This document shows positions 38,283 through 46,116 of a stretch of DNA of 64,000 bases, one piece after another. The stretch's first letter is position 1, and every line of letters starts with the position of its first letter. The notes beneath the pieces are model-generated. The model was given only the letters and a program-made list of their open reading frames with translations, was not told the DNA's origin and made no database searches. Source of the stretch: Desulfobacterales bacterium (lineage in GTDB: Bacteria > Desulfobacterota > Desulfobacteria > Desulfobacterales > Desulfosarcinaceae); contig JACRDD010000020.1 of NCBI GenBank assembly GCA_016218685.1, positions 142,979 through 206,978 of the forward strand, written 5' to 3'. The translations under genes were made by a program, and so were the position numbers.

Positions 38283-38485
38283 ATGATAAAATCGTTTGCC
38301 GATAAGGAAACGCAGCAGCTTTTCATTAAAGGGATGACCTCAAGGCACCGCCCAGTAACCGGTTGCATGCATTGATTGGCGATCGTGCGGGCCAGCATTC
38401 CATATCCATCAACTATCAATGGCGCATCTGTTTCCGCTCCGACGATGGGGATGCCCATGACGTCGAAATTACCGATTACCACTAA
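38283..38485 (+). pseudogene. Disrupted higB toxin (RelE/HigB family)
   Basis: The first codons read MIKSFADKETQQLFIKGM, the normal HigB N-terminus. The C-terminus is present in another frame: PPSNRLHALIGDRAGQHS, then INYQWRICFRSDDGDAHDVE and a TAA at 38483-38485. About 25-30 codons of the middle are missing and the two parts are out of frame, so no functional mRNase toxin can be made. The C-terminal part still lies eleven bases before higA, in the standard toxin-first order. Confidence 0.8.
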
Positions 38486-38496
38486 GGAGCGATCCC

Positions 38497-38811
38497 ATGA
38501 ACATACCCAATACCAGCAAGCGCGAGATGGCGCCAACCCATCCCGGAGAAATGCTCAGGGAAGATTTCATGCCCGACTATGGCCTGACCACCGCCGCACT
38601 GGCCGATGCCTTGGGTGTTTCGCGCCAGACGATGAACGAATTGCTCAGGGAAAGGCGTGCCATCACCCCCATCATGGCCTTGCGCCTGGCACGCCTCTTC
38701 GGTAACTCCCCCGAGTTTTGGCTCAACGCCCAGCACGCCCATGACCTCTGGGAATCCGAACAGCAATTCAAAAACGAACTCAAGCGGATCAAACCGCTCA
38801 ACGCCGCATAG
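38497..38811 (+). CDS. higA: HigA-family antitoxin with XRE helix-turn-helix
   Basis: A 104-residue antitoxin and autorepressor. APTHPGEMLREDFMPDYGL is the family signature, and the HTH is TTAALADALGVSRQTMNELL (about residues 31-50), followed by the conserved GNSPEFWLNAQ. AAGGAG precedes the ATG. It appears complete, although its toxin gene immediately upstream is broken. It may persist as an orphan regulator or as protection against related toxins elsewhere. Confidence 0.92.
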   Translation: MNIPNTSKREMAPTHPGEMLREDFMPDYGLTTAALADALGVSRQTMNELLRERRAITPIMALRLARLFGNSPEFWLNAQHAHDLWESEQQFKNELKRIKPLNAA

Positions 38812-38885
38812 AGGGCGGGGTTCCCCCGCCCGCGGCAACCCATCTCGGCACCGTCCACCAGAATACACAAGACATCGATGCCTGT

Positions 38886-39110
38886 TTGAGCGTTGAAAAT
38901 TGGATCAAATACCTCCAAACCGAGGCGGTATTCGAACACCCGGACGAATTTGAATGGTTTGGCCCCTGGGACGAGCACCGAAGGGCTTGCCGGCGCTGCA
39001 ACGCGCTTTACTTCAATGTGCGCAAAAAGATGGCAAAACTGTCCACGCCTCAAATCAGACTCATGAAGGTCTCTGAAATCTACAAGCGGCTGATGGCCCC
39101 AAAAACATGA
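38886..39110 (+). CDS. Doubtful small ORF of about 74 codons
   Basis: A frame with amino-acid-like content (EWFGPWDEHRRACRRCN, KLSTPQIRLMKVSEIYKRL) begins at a TTG without a good ribosome binding site, and the frame stays open upstream of it. It has a CRRC pair and a helical, charged C-terminus. It might be the tail of a decayed gene downstream of higA. I recognise no family. Confidence 0.3.
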   Translation: MSVENWIKYLQTEAVFEHPDEFEWFGPWDEHRRACRRCNALYFNVRKKMAKLSTPQIRLMKVSEIYKRLMAPKT

Positions 39111-39214
39111 AAAGATGACCCCAAGCAGAGTATATGCGATGCGTCTTTATTGCCAAGGACCAGGTGCCTTCCAAATGTTTTGAAAGGGCTTTTGGTCGTG
39201 CTGCTTCTGGCCAT
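39080..39214 (-). pseudogene. Possible remnant of the AbiEii toxin start
   Basis: An ATG overlaps the stop of the AbiEi gene in a TGATG arrangement typical of abiEi-abiEii. The frame runs only 44 codons (MARSSTTKSPFKTF and on) and shows no nucleotidyltransferase motif. This suggests that the toxin gene was deleted shortly after its start. The family assignment rests on position only. Confidence 0.3.
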
Positions 39215-39840
39215 CACAGGATTGCCTCTATGTAGGGTCGGATGATCTTCTTTACCCGGCAAATTTCGGCATAGCGCATGAGCTCGTCCACCTTGATATG
39301 CTTGCGTTCGTGGTAGAAACGGACAGCTTCCACCACCGTGTCGATGCCCACTTTGTTGCGGAATTTAAAACAGTCGGCAAGTGTCTTTTCCAGGCTGTAT
39401 ATACGAACGTTTACGCCGTCGAGTGTATGGACCTGAATGCCTTGGGTATACGCCGCGCCGGTGAAGCGGTAGGTTTTGATCGGCGGAAAATCCAAGCGGG
39501 GCTCTTGCGCTCCGCGTGCCAGCGACACGTGCACTTCGTGGGGTATTTGGGTGGTGAGTTCATGGAAAGCCAGCGCGGAGATCAGGCAAATCACGCCACC
39601 AGGAATCCGAGCGGCAACAGTCACCAGATCCGGGTTACCCAAAGGGGGGCTGTCGGCAAGCCTATAAACGCCTCGGCTTACCACCTCCAGCACCCCGGAG
39701 TCCCGCATGGCATAGAGCGTTTCGGGATGAATGTTTGCACCAAGCGCCAGGGCCGTGCGCAGGATTCCGCCATGCTTTTTGAAAACAGCGATGGCTCTAT
39801 CGAAACGGGGGCTCTTCTCATGCTTGCACTTGGATGTCAC
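39214..39840 (-). CDS. AbiEi-family antitoxin without a partner toxin
   Basis: A 208-residue transcriptional regulator of the abortive-infection antitoxin family. The N-terminal winged helix (GILRTALALGANIHPETLYAM) is followed by the AbiEi core (VSRGVYRLAD, ICLISALAFHELTTQIP, and YSLEKTLADCFKFRNKVG), all diagnostic of this family. The start is a GTG with TAGGTAA upstream. The usual nucleotidyltransferase toxin gene should overlap its stop, but only a 44-codon frame is there. It is distinct from the larger AbiEi-like protein at 37027. Confidence 0.88.
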   Translation of the reverse strand: MTSKCKHEKSPRFDRAIAVFKKHGGILRTALALGANIHPETLYAMRDSGVLEVVSRGVYRLADSPPLGNPDLVTVAARIPGGVICLISALAFHELTTQIPHEVHVSLARGAQEPRLDFPPIKTYRFTGAAYTQGIQVHTLDGVNVRIYSLEKTLADCFKFRNKVGIDTVVEAVRFYHERKHIKVDELMRYAEICRVKKIIRPYIEAIL

Positions 39841-39851
39841 GATAATATTAC

Positions 39852-40073
39852 CTACATATTAATTTTTGTATTGGTATATTTATCATGTATGAAAGCAGCC
39901 TCAAGAAGTACGGCAAAAAAAGTCTCGATCCCCTCTGATCGGGTCATCTCTTCGGTGGTTATCATTGGCATGGGATTGCCGGCGTCTATTCCTTCGACAA
40001 AAAGCATCTTGACCGCATAACGCACATCACACGGCTTGAGCCGTAGCCTTTGTTCTCTCGACAACGCCGTCAA
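39852..40073 (-). CDS. Doubtful 73-codon ORF upstream of the orphan AbiEi gene
   Basis: The frame starts with TTG and ends 11 bases before the AbiEi start, so coupling is possible. No ribosome binding site is visible and no family is recognised. The AT-rich end of this frame may simply be the AbiEi promoter. Confidence 0.25.
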   Translation of the reverse strand: MTALSREQRLRLKPCDVRYAVKMLFVEGIDAGNPMPMITTEEMTRSEGIETFFAVLLEAAFIHDKYTNTKINM

Positions 40074-40458
40074 AATTTAATCAACTGTGACTGAATAAAT
40101 TTAAGCGATATGTACTGATTGAATTCAGACATCGTGTTTTTTGGTTTTTCATGGAGATCCGCATTATGCCCCACAATTGGCCTCGTGACGGTCCAGCATC
40201 CTTTTTGGATCAAGATCCGCATCTTCGGCAGGCAGTCATTAGGATATTCCTTCTCGTCTTATAGGTTTTGCCTAATTGTAATTCTTCAGAATCTACCTTA
40301 AGCTTGAGCCATCAAAATCCCCGCTTCCAACAATGTTATCCTTTTAGTTAAGGCGCCTTCTTGTGCCCATCCTTCATTAGTCCGCAGATGAGGGCAGGCG
40401 GTCGGGGGAATAACGAGGCCATATGCATAACACCAACCCAATTAATATGGAGGCAACA
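40074..40458. other. AT-richer intergenic stretch before the PETase-like gene
   Basis: About 385 bases of lower GC content than the flanks. No gene, tRNA or terminator seen. A 60-codon plus-strand frame at 40119 lacks a ribosome binding site. The composition change fits the edge of the accessory region. Confidence 0.4.
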
Positions 40459-41190
40459 ATGCAAAAAAGAAGTAAGCTGGCGGTTCTGGTATTGGCACTC
40501 TCCTTGGCGGCTTTGATCGGCTATGGTTGCGACGGCGGCAGCACAGGAGGCACCGTGTGCACCACCTCCACCTCGGTCAGCGGCGCCTCAGCTTCGGTTG
40601 TGTACTATCCCTGCAGCGGTTCCGGTCCTTTTCCCGCCACCACCATGACCAGCGGTTTCATGGGCACCTACAGAGACGTGGAGTGGCTCTCCCGTAATGT
40701 GGCCGGCAGCGGTTTTGTGGTTTTGGCCATGACGCCGACCAATCAGTATGGCATGGTCAGCGGTTGGCGCACCGCTCATGTCAACGGCATCGCCAAGCTG
40801 AAAAGCCTCAACACCAGCGGCACCCTGCGCGGCAAGATCAACACCAGCGCCCTGCAGACCTGCGGTCATTCCAAAGGTGGCGGCGGCGCGCTGTGGGCCT
40901 CCTCCTCACTGGGGTCCCAATTGAAATCCACCATCGGCATGGCTCCCTGGCAAGAGGAGTTTGTGAGCCTTTCAGGCGTTCGGGCAGCAACCTTGATCCA
41001 GGCCGGCGGGTTGGATACCCTGGCCACCGGCATCATGACCATGAATGAATACAATCTGCTGCCCCTGAGCATCGTCAAGGATTATCGTGTTTACGCGACG
41101 GCCGATCATATGTCCTGGACCTCCACGGGCACGAATCACAGCGCCATTAGCTCGGATGTGTTGTCCTGGATGAAGCGCTACCTCAATTGA
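40459..41190 (+). CDS. PET-hydrolase-like polyester hydrolase lipoprotein (alpha/beta hydrolase)
   Basis: A 243-residue secreted lipoprotein starting at 40459, where GGAGG stands five bases before the ATG. The signal ends at the lipobox GYGC (C24). The mature part aligns by eye with PET hydrolases and cutinases: TSGFMGTYRDVEWL (oxyanion-hole region), nucleophile S138 in GHSKGGGGAL, W164 in GMAPW, D186 in AGGLD, H217 in ADHMS and a final WMKRYL as in IsPETase. The second disulfide characteristic of IsPETase is absent, since no cysteine flanks D186 or H217. C34 and C52 could pair. Natural substrate is unknown; membrane-anchored esterase activity is the secure inference. Confidence 0.85.
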   Translation: MQKRSKLAVLVLALSLAALIGYGCDGGSTGGTVCTTSTSVSGASASVVYYPCSGSGPFPATTMTSGFMGTYRDVEWLSRNVAGSGFVVLAMTPTNQYGMVSGWRTAHVNGIAKLKSLNTSGTLRGKINTSALQTCGHSKGGGGALWASSSLGSQLKSTIGMAPWQEEFVSLSGVRAATLIQAGGLDTLATGIMTMNEYNLLPLSIVKDYRVYATADHMSWTSTGTNHSAISSDVLSWMKRYLN

Positions 41191-41242
41191 AGTACTACCC
41201 CAGTACGACATAAGGCGGCTTACTACACTTACTCTTCAAAAG

Positions 41243-41280
41243 AAATCCCGGTCCGATGCAGCGCGTCGGGCCGGGATTTT
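41243..41280 (+). terminator. Terminator of the PETase-like gene
   Basis: AAATCCCGG-CCGA pairs with TCGG-CCGGGATTT (one mismatch in the stem, nine-base loop) followed by T residues, about 50 bases after the stop. Confidence 0.85.
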
Positions 41281-41734
41281 CAGTTCGTTCTTCACATGGC
41301 GCAACTTTGCCGTATTGAATTCCGGGTGGGTATGAAGCCCGCCGCTTTATTCATTAAGCGAACGTCGCCGGCACCTCCCGGGACGACGGCCATCATCATC
41401 CGCATGCCCCCTGCCGCCGATATTACACAATCTGATTTTGTTTAATCTACGCTTAATTCTTTCAAAATGATTGACTCTCGCGACATTTCCGAGTTAGTAG
41501 TTTTTTGTTACCATCTTCCCGTAAACCATAACCACAAGAAGCCGCTTGCGCCGCGTTCGTTGTCGCGAACCGACCGGTCCGTTTCTCCGGTCCGTCCTTC
41601 GAAACGGATGCCGCGGGCGCGGCGGTCCGTTCGCGCGCCGGCCTGCTCCGGCGCTGCCGAGAGGAGGTGATGCACCGATCGGGACTGTATGGATTGACGC
41701 AACCACCATAACCTTCCGCAACGAGGAGAGCAGC
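41281..41734. other. Intergenic stretch before the second hydrolase gene
   Basis: About 450 bases. The first half is AT-richer. An in-frame extension of the hydrolase gene (from 41546) lacks signal-peptide character and is rejected. No RNA or repeat recognised; the promoter cannot be placed. Confidence 0.4.
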
Positions 41735-43132
41735 ATGAAGAAAACCGCAACTTGTATTCTGATGATGATCTGTCTGGCCTGGATGTCGGGTGCGTCCGCG
41801 GCCTGGGCCAAACATGGCCCCGGGTGCCCCCAGAAACCCAACCACTGGGAGTATAAAGGCGTCAACTCCGTCGAGGCGTTCGCCGACATCAAGCACTACA
41901 AGTGGGAACTGGCGGTGCCGCCATACGGCCCCATGGACAAGATCGCCCTGCACCGCATGGTGGCCGAGCCCCATAACGACAAGATGTTGCCGGAGCAACC
42001 GGCGCCCGACAAACGCAAGGTGATCTTCATCATTCCCGGCACCTGGAGCGTGGGATATTCCCCCAGCAGCAATCCCGACGAAAGCATCGCCCTGTTCCTG
42101 GCCCTGAACGGCTACGATGTCTACGGCATGGATTTCCGTACCTCGTACGTGCCCAACCGGGCCTACCCTCAATTCGAGCCCCTGGGCATCGATATCGCCC
42201 CGACCGGCGAGTGGACCTACGGCCTGTTCCGCGAAGACATCAAGGCCTGCGTGGAAAAGACCAAGCAGATCTCCCGGGCGCGCAAGATCTTTCTGGGCGG
42301 CATCAGCCGCGGCGTGACCCAGATGTGGATCTACGCCTCCAAGTATCTGGACGACGTCAAGGGCTTGATCGGCATGGACGGCAGCGGCATCAAATCGGCG
42401 CCGGTGCCTGGTGTCACCAAGATCCTGGCCGACATGACCCCCGCAGAGATCGAAGCGGCCACCCTGGCGTATAACAGCGCCCTGGATACATTCCAGGCCA
42501 CCGGGCTGCTGCTGGCCGAAATCAACGGCTACGAGCAGGGACAGTTCGGCGCCCTGGTGCCCTACTCTGAAAAACCGGTAGGCTTCGGCACCTTCGATGA
42601 GGCGGTCGCCGCCTATAAAGCCACCTTCCCCTATCCGCTGCCCGACCCGCCCGCACCGGTGACCAGCGCCATCGAACTGTCGGCGTACAACTACTTCTGG
42701 TCGTGGGGTCAGGGGATCGTCTCCAATGTTTATACGCCCTATCCGGGCGGCAATGGCGAGACCTACATGAATCCCGAAACCATGAACGCGGCCCGGGCCA
42801 ACAATACGCGCTACTGGCCCAACGTCCAAAACATGGAAACCAGCGCGACTTTCGGCGGTGGCGGGATGGCGCGCTATGACGACTGCCCCTTCCTGGATTA
42901 CGACGACCACTGGCAGGAGATCGATGTGCCCGTGCTCTCGTTAAACGGCGAGCTCACCTGCCGGGGCGGCTGCGCCAAGACCAGCATCGAGTACACCCTG
43001 AACAACCTGGCCACCGACGACACCACCCTGATCTATCTGCCGGGTTATGGTCATCTCGATGTCTACTATGGCACCCATTCACGGGAAGATATGAAGGAGC
43101 CCCTGCTCGAATGGCTGAACGAGAATAGGTAA
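41735..43132 (+). CDS. Secreted alpha/beta hydrolase
   Basis: A 465-residue exported protein. The ATG at 41735 follows GAGGAG and opens a signal peptide (MKKTATCILMMICLAWMSG, probably cleaved after ASAAWA). The fold is an alpha/beta hydrolase: a HG-like loop (IIPGTWSVGY), the nucleophile elbow GGISRGVTQM, an acidic loop near the C-terminus (VLSLNGELTC), and the histidine in PGYGHLDVYYG. A mid-region insertion of about 150 residues forms a probable cap. It could be an esterase, lipase or depolymerase. It sits 540 bases downstream of the PETase-like gene in the same direction. Confidence 0.8.
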   Translation: MKKTATCILMMICLAWMSGASAAWAKHGPGCPQKPNHWEYKGVNSVEAFADIKHYKWELAVPPYGPMDKIALHRMVAEPHNDKMLPEQPAPDKRKVIFIIPGTWSVGYSPSSNPDESIALFLALNGYDVYGMDFRTSYVPNRAYPQFEPLGIDIAPTGEWTYGLFREDIKACVEKTKQISRARKIFLGGISRGVTQMWIYASKYLDDVKGLIGMDGSGIKSAPVPGVTKILADMTPAEIEAATLAYNSALDTFQATGLLLAEINGYEQGQFGALVPYSEKPVGFGTFDEAVAAYKATFPYPLPDPPAPVTSAIELSAYNYFWSWGQGIVSNVYTPYPGGNGETYMNPETMNAARANNTRYWPNVQNMETSATFGGGGMARYDDCPFLDYDDHWQEIDVPVLSLNGELTCRGGCAKTSIEYTLNNLATDDTTLIYLPGYGHLDVYYGTHSREDMKEPLLEWLNENR

Positions 43133-43171
43133 ACGGCCAATTCCGAGCCGACGAAGAGGTCCGATAGCGCG

Positions 43172-43191
43172 GCCGCCGCGGGGGCGGCGGC
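43172..43191 (+). other. GC hairpin after the hydrolase gene
   Basis: GCCGCCGC and GCGGCGGC form a perfect stem with a four-G loop, 39 bases after the stop. No T-run follows, so termination would have to be atypical. Confidence 0.4.
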
Positions 43192-43405
43192 TGCGTCTGA
43201 TATGCTTCAATATGACACCAGGACGAGCACGCCAAGCAGCGCTGGGAGAATGGCCCAGCGCTTCTCATTTGTTCATCGCACCCTCTCGAACAGTCTATAA
43301 TCCGGCCCCCTTGGGGCCATGAGCTAAGCCACGGAATCATGAAAAGCGATTTCGCAGCTAAATACGGTTCATGCCATATTTGATGCGAACAGGGGCGGCG
43401 GCAAA

Positions 43406-43825
43406 TCAAATAGGCAGCAAGCTGAATAGTTCTGCGGTCCGGTTCAAATAGACCGGACATTTTTCGCATTTCACCAGGGATTGAGGCTCGCGCAAACGCA
43501 AGACTTCGTAGCAGGCACTATGGGGGTCGCCATAGGCCGGGCAAGTCTGCTTACGGGTGCATCCGAATACGATCCAGCAGGGCGCAGAGGAGAGAAAGAC
43601 CCTCAGGCACGCCAGGGTTAAGCCGTGCTCGTGAATCAGGGCCTTGATGCGCAGGATGCGTTCAACATCCAAGTCGGAGAAGAGACGGTTGTTGGTGCGC
43701 GGCTCGCGCGCCGGGGCGATCAAGCCGCTTTTTTCATACTCGTGGATGCGCTTATGGGATAGGCCCACGCGGCGGGCCACTTCATCGATACGATAGACAC
43801 CCTTATTCGCCTGCTCGCCTGCCAT
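43406..43825 (-). CDS. MerR-family regulator with a cysteine-rich C-terminus
   Basis: A 139-residue regulator starting at the ATG at 43825, with AGGGGA upstream. The N-terminal MerR winged helix includes YRIDEVARRVGLSHKRIHEY and a wing (EPRTNNRLFSDLDVERILRI). The usual dimerisation helix is followed by a C-terminal segment with C83, C89, C95, C105, C120 and C123, whose CEKCP pair resembles an iron-sulfur or zinc site. A redox or metal sensor is therefore likely. It is divergent from the decaheme cytochrome gene. The intervening region contains the inverted repeat TTCAGA-N6-TCTGAA (44013-44030). Confidence 0.85.
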   Translation of the reverse strand: MAGEQANKGVYRIDEVARRVGLSHKRIHEYEKSGLIAPAREPRTNNRLFSDLDVERILRIKALIHEHGLTLACLRVFLSSAPCWIVFGCTRKQTCPAYGDPHSACYEVLRLREPQSLVKCEKCPVYLNRTAELFSLLPI

Positions 43826-44178
43826 AACACGATCCCCTGCCGCTCTCGAATAGGAATGTCCCCGCATACCATGATTCCGGCCGGTTCACAATCTTTGCAC
43901 CTTCGGCGGTCGGTTTTGCACATAAGTCAACACATAGAGCCAATTTTGTGGCGCCATCAGTCGCCGCCACTCGGTGGTGAGGCCTGGCGCTCATACTAAA
44001 TAAACACATGATTTCAGATATCTGTCTGAACATTGAGGTATTTTCAGGCGGTGTAAACACCATGGCGCTTAAGATGGAATAAATTTTGTATAGACATTTT
44101 TTCGTCCTGTCGAAATTTTTTTAGGGATGCCATTTGAATCGCCGTGGTGGTGTTCCACGACTCGAAAGGGAATCCAAG
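43826..44178. promoter_or_regulatory. Divergent regulatory region between merR-like and cytochrome genes
   Basis: This 353-base AT-rich stretch has no gene. It contains the inverted repeat TTCAGA-N6-TCTGAA at 44013-44030 and a GGTGT-AA-ACACC repeat near 44050, both possible binding sites for the MerR protein. Exact promoters cannot be fixed. Confidence 0.4.
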
Positions 44179-45786
44179 ATGATCCACCGAAAATCACCCA
44201 AAGCAAAACGCAGTGCGCTTCTCATCCTGCTGCTGGGGCTGGCTTTGAACGGCCTGGGTTGCGTCAGCGAGGATGCCGGAACCGTAAGCTCTGGAGGTGA
44301 TAGCACTATTGCGCCACAGCTCACCGGCGCGACGGCCGGGAGCACCTTGAGCAGCGACGGGTTAAATCCACATGCCAACCTGAAGTATGCCGAATACCCG
44401 GCCAACTGCCTCGCATGCCACCCCAGCGCCGGTCGCGAGATGCTTGAATCCAACCATTACCGCTGGGCCGGCGCGGCGCCCGACATGGTCAATGCCCCCC
44501 ATCAACTGCAAGGCAAATTGACCAATGCGGTCAACAGCTACTGCATCAACATCCTAGGCAATTGGCCGATGTGCGGCGCCTGCCACGTAGGCCGCGGGGC
44601 AAGCCCGGACGTGGCGGCCAACGATCCGACAAATGTCGATTGCCTGGTGTGTCACAATCCGGACTACGGCCAGCGGCGCACCCGTCTGCCCAACGGCAGC
44701 ATGGGTGTGGCTGACCCGACGGACAGTCTGGTGCGCGCGATCCAGCGCCCCAGCCGGGCCAGTTGCCTGGCCTGTCACGCCAAGGCCGGCGGCGGGGACG
44801 CCGTCAAACGCGGGGATCTCTCCCTGGCCGTGGCCAACAACACGGACCGCAACTTCGACGTGCACATGAACGGCGCCGGGGCAAACCTGAACTGCCAGGC
44901 CTGCCACGTCTTCGAAGCCCACAAGACCATCGGCAAGGGATCGGATCTGCGGGCGACCGACGACCTGGCCCGGGGCTCGGAGGTTTCGTGCCTGACCTGC
45001 CACGCCGACAAGGCGTCGCGCGAAGGCCACGACACCCAAAAGATCAACGATCACGTGGCCCGGGTGGCTTGCCAAACCTGCCATGTGCCCATCTATGCCA
45101 AGGTGGCCACGGAGACCCATCGCGACTGGCGCCGGCATGCCGACGGCAGCGTCGCGAACAGCAGTGCCAAACCCGGACACCCTTACACGGAGAAACTGGC
45201 CAATCTGATACCGGATTATCGTTTCTGGAACCGCAAAAGCGACAACGCCCTGCTCGGCGACGACGCTTCGCGGACCTACAATGCGTCGATCGAAACCTGG
45301 AGTACGTCGCGCCCCATGGGTAACGTGAGCGACGGCAAACTCTACCCCTTCAAGTATAAAACGGCGGTTCAGCCCAAGACTGTGGCCGATGATCGGCTCA
45401 TCGCCCTGAACACTTATGAATATCTCAAGGCCACGGGCGATGTCGGCGCCTCCACCCAGCAGGGTCTGCAGGCCATGGGCTATTCCGCCGCCGAGCCTTA
45501 CGAGTGGGTGACCACCGACACTTATCAGTTGCTCAACCATGGCGTTGCGCCGGCATCCGGGGCATTAAGCTGCAAAGAGTGCCACGGCAGCACCACCCGC
45601 ATGGATCTGAAGGGCGAACTGGGCTACCAGCTCAAACAAGCGGCCAACACGCTGTGCGTCCAGTGCCACGGTCGCAAAGAGTCAAAACCGTTCGAGGTCA
45701 TTCATGCCAAGCACGTCAAGGACAAAAAGTACGATTGCAGCCGCTGCCACACCTTCAGCCGCCCGGAAAGGCGCTTGAATAGCTGA
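44179..45786 (+). CDS. Decaheme c-type cytochrome lipoprotein
   Basis: A 535-residue exported lipoprotein with lipobox LGLGC (C28), starting at 44179 after AAAGGGAA. Ten CxxCH heme sites occur between residue 77 and the C-terminus: CLACH, CGACH, CLVCH, CLACH, CQACH, CLTCH, CQTCH, CKECH, CVQCH and CSRCH. The ESNHYRWAG segment near the first heme resembles the octaheme tetrathionate reductase-related cytochromes. It should carry electrons in the periplasm or at the outer face of the membrane. No terminal reductase partner is adjacent, so it may act alone or with genes elsewhere. A strong terminator follows. Confidence 0.93.
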   Translation: MIHRKSPKAKRSALLILLLGLALNGLGCVSEDAGTVSSGGDSTIAPQLTGATAGSTLSSDGLNPHANLKYAEYPANCLACHPSAGREMLESNHYRWAGAAPDMVNAPHQLQGKLTNAVNSYCINILGNWPMCGACHVGRGASPDVAANDPTNVDCLVCHNPDYGQRRTRLPNGSMGVADPTDSLVRAIQRPSRASCLACHAKAGGGDAVKRGDLSLAVANNTDRNFDVHMNGAGANLNCQACHVFEAHKTIGKGSDLRATDDLARGSEVSCLTCHADKASREGHDTQKINDHVARVACQTCHVPIYAKVATETHRDWRRHADGSVANSSAKPGHPYTEKLANLIPDYRFWNRKSDNALLGDDASRTYNASIETWSTSRPMGNVSDGKLYPFKYKTAVQPKTVADDRLIALNTYEYLKATGDVGASTQQGLQAMGYSAAEPYEWVTTDTYQLLNHGVAPASGALSCKECHGSTTRMDLKGELGYQLKQAANTLCVQCHGRKESKPFEVIHAKHVKDKKYDCSRCHTFSRPERRLNS

Positions 45787-45824
45787 GTATCCTCGCTATC
45801 GGTTCGCCGCATCAATTCAAAATG

Positions 45825-45854
45825 CGGGGCCTTTCCAAGTTTGGAAAGGCCCCG
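45825..45854 (+). terminator. Terminator of the decaheme cytochrome gene
   Basis: CGGGGCCTTTCCAA and TTGGAAAGGCCCCG form a perfect 14-bp stem with a GT loop, followed by a short T-rich tract. The 260 bases after it, up to the thioesterase start, show no gene. Confidence 0.88.
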
Positions 45855-46116
45855 TTCTGCTTAAAATGTCCGTTCGCTGCCACTATCCCCCGTTCGGCCC
45901 GCGTAGACGAAGAGAAAGAGCGAGAAGATTTCAAAAAGCATGACGACCGTCAGGGTGGTGGAGAGCTACAGCGCGCTGCCGCCGGCAAGATCCCAGCAGC
46001 GCTATTGCCTGCATGCTTGCCAGGGAAGGCGGATTAAGTTAAGCAGCTTCAACCCCCTGCTTCGCCCCTGGCGACATCGGGGCGGAATGCAACGGTTTTG
46101 GAGAATGAGAGTCACC

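Noticed and set aside
41546..41734. N-terminal extension of the second hydrolase
   Set aside because: The residues are Arg/Pro-rich and precede a good ribosome binding site and signal peptide that start at 41735.
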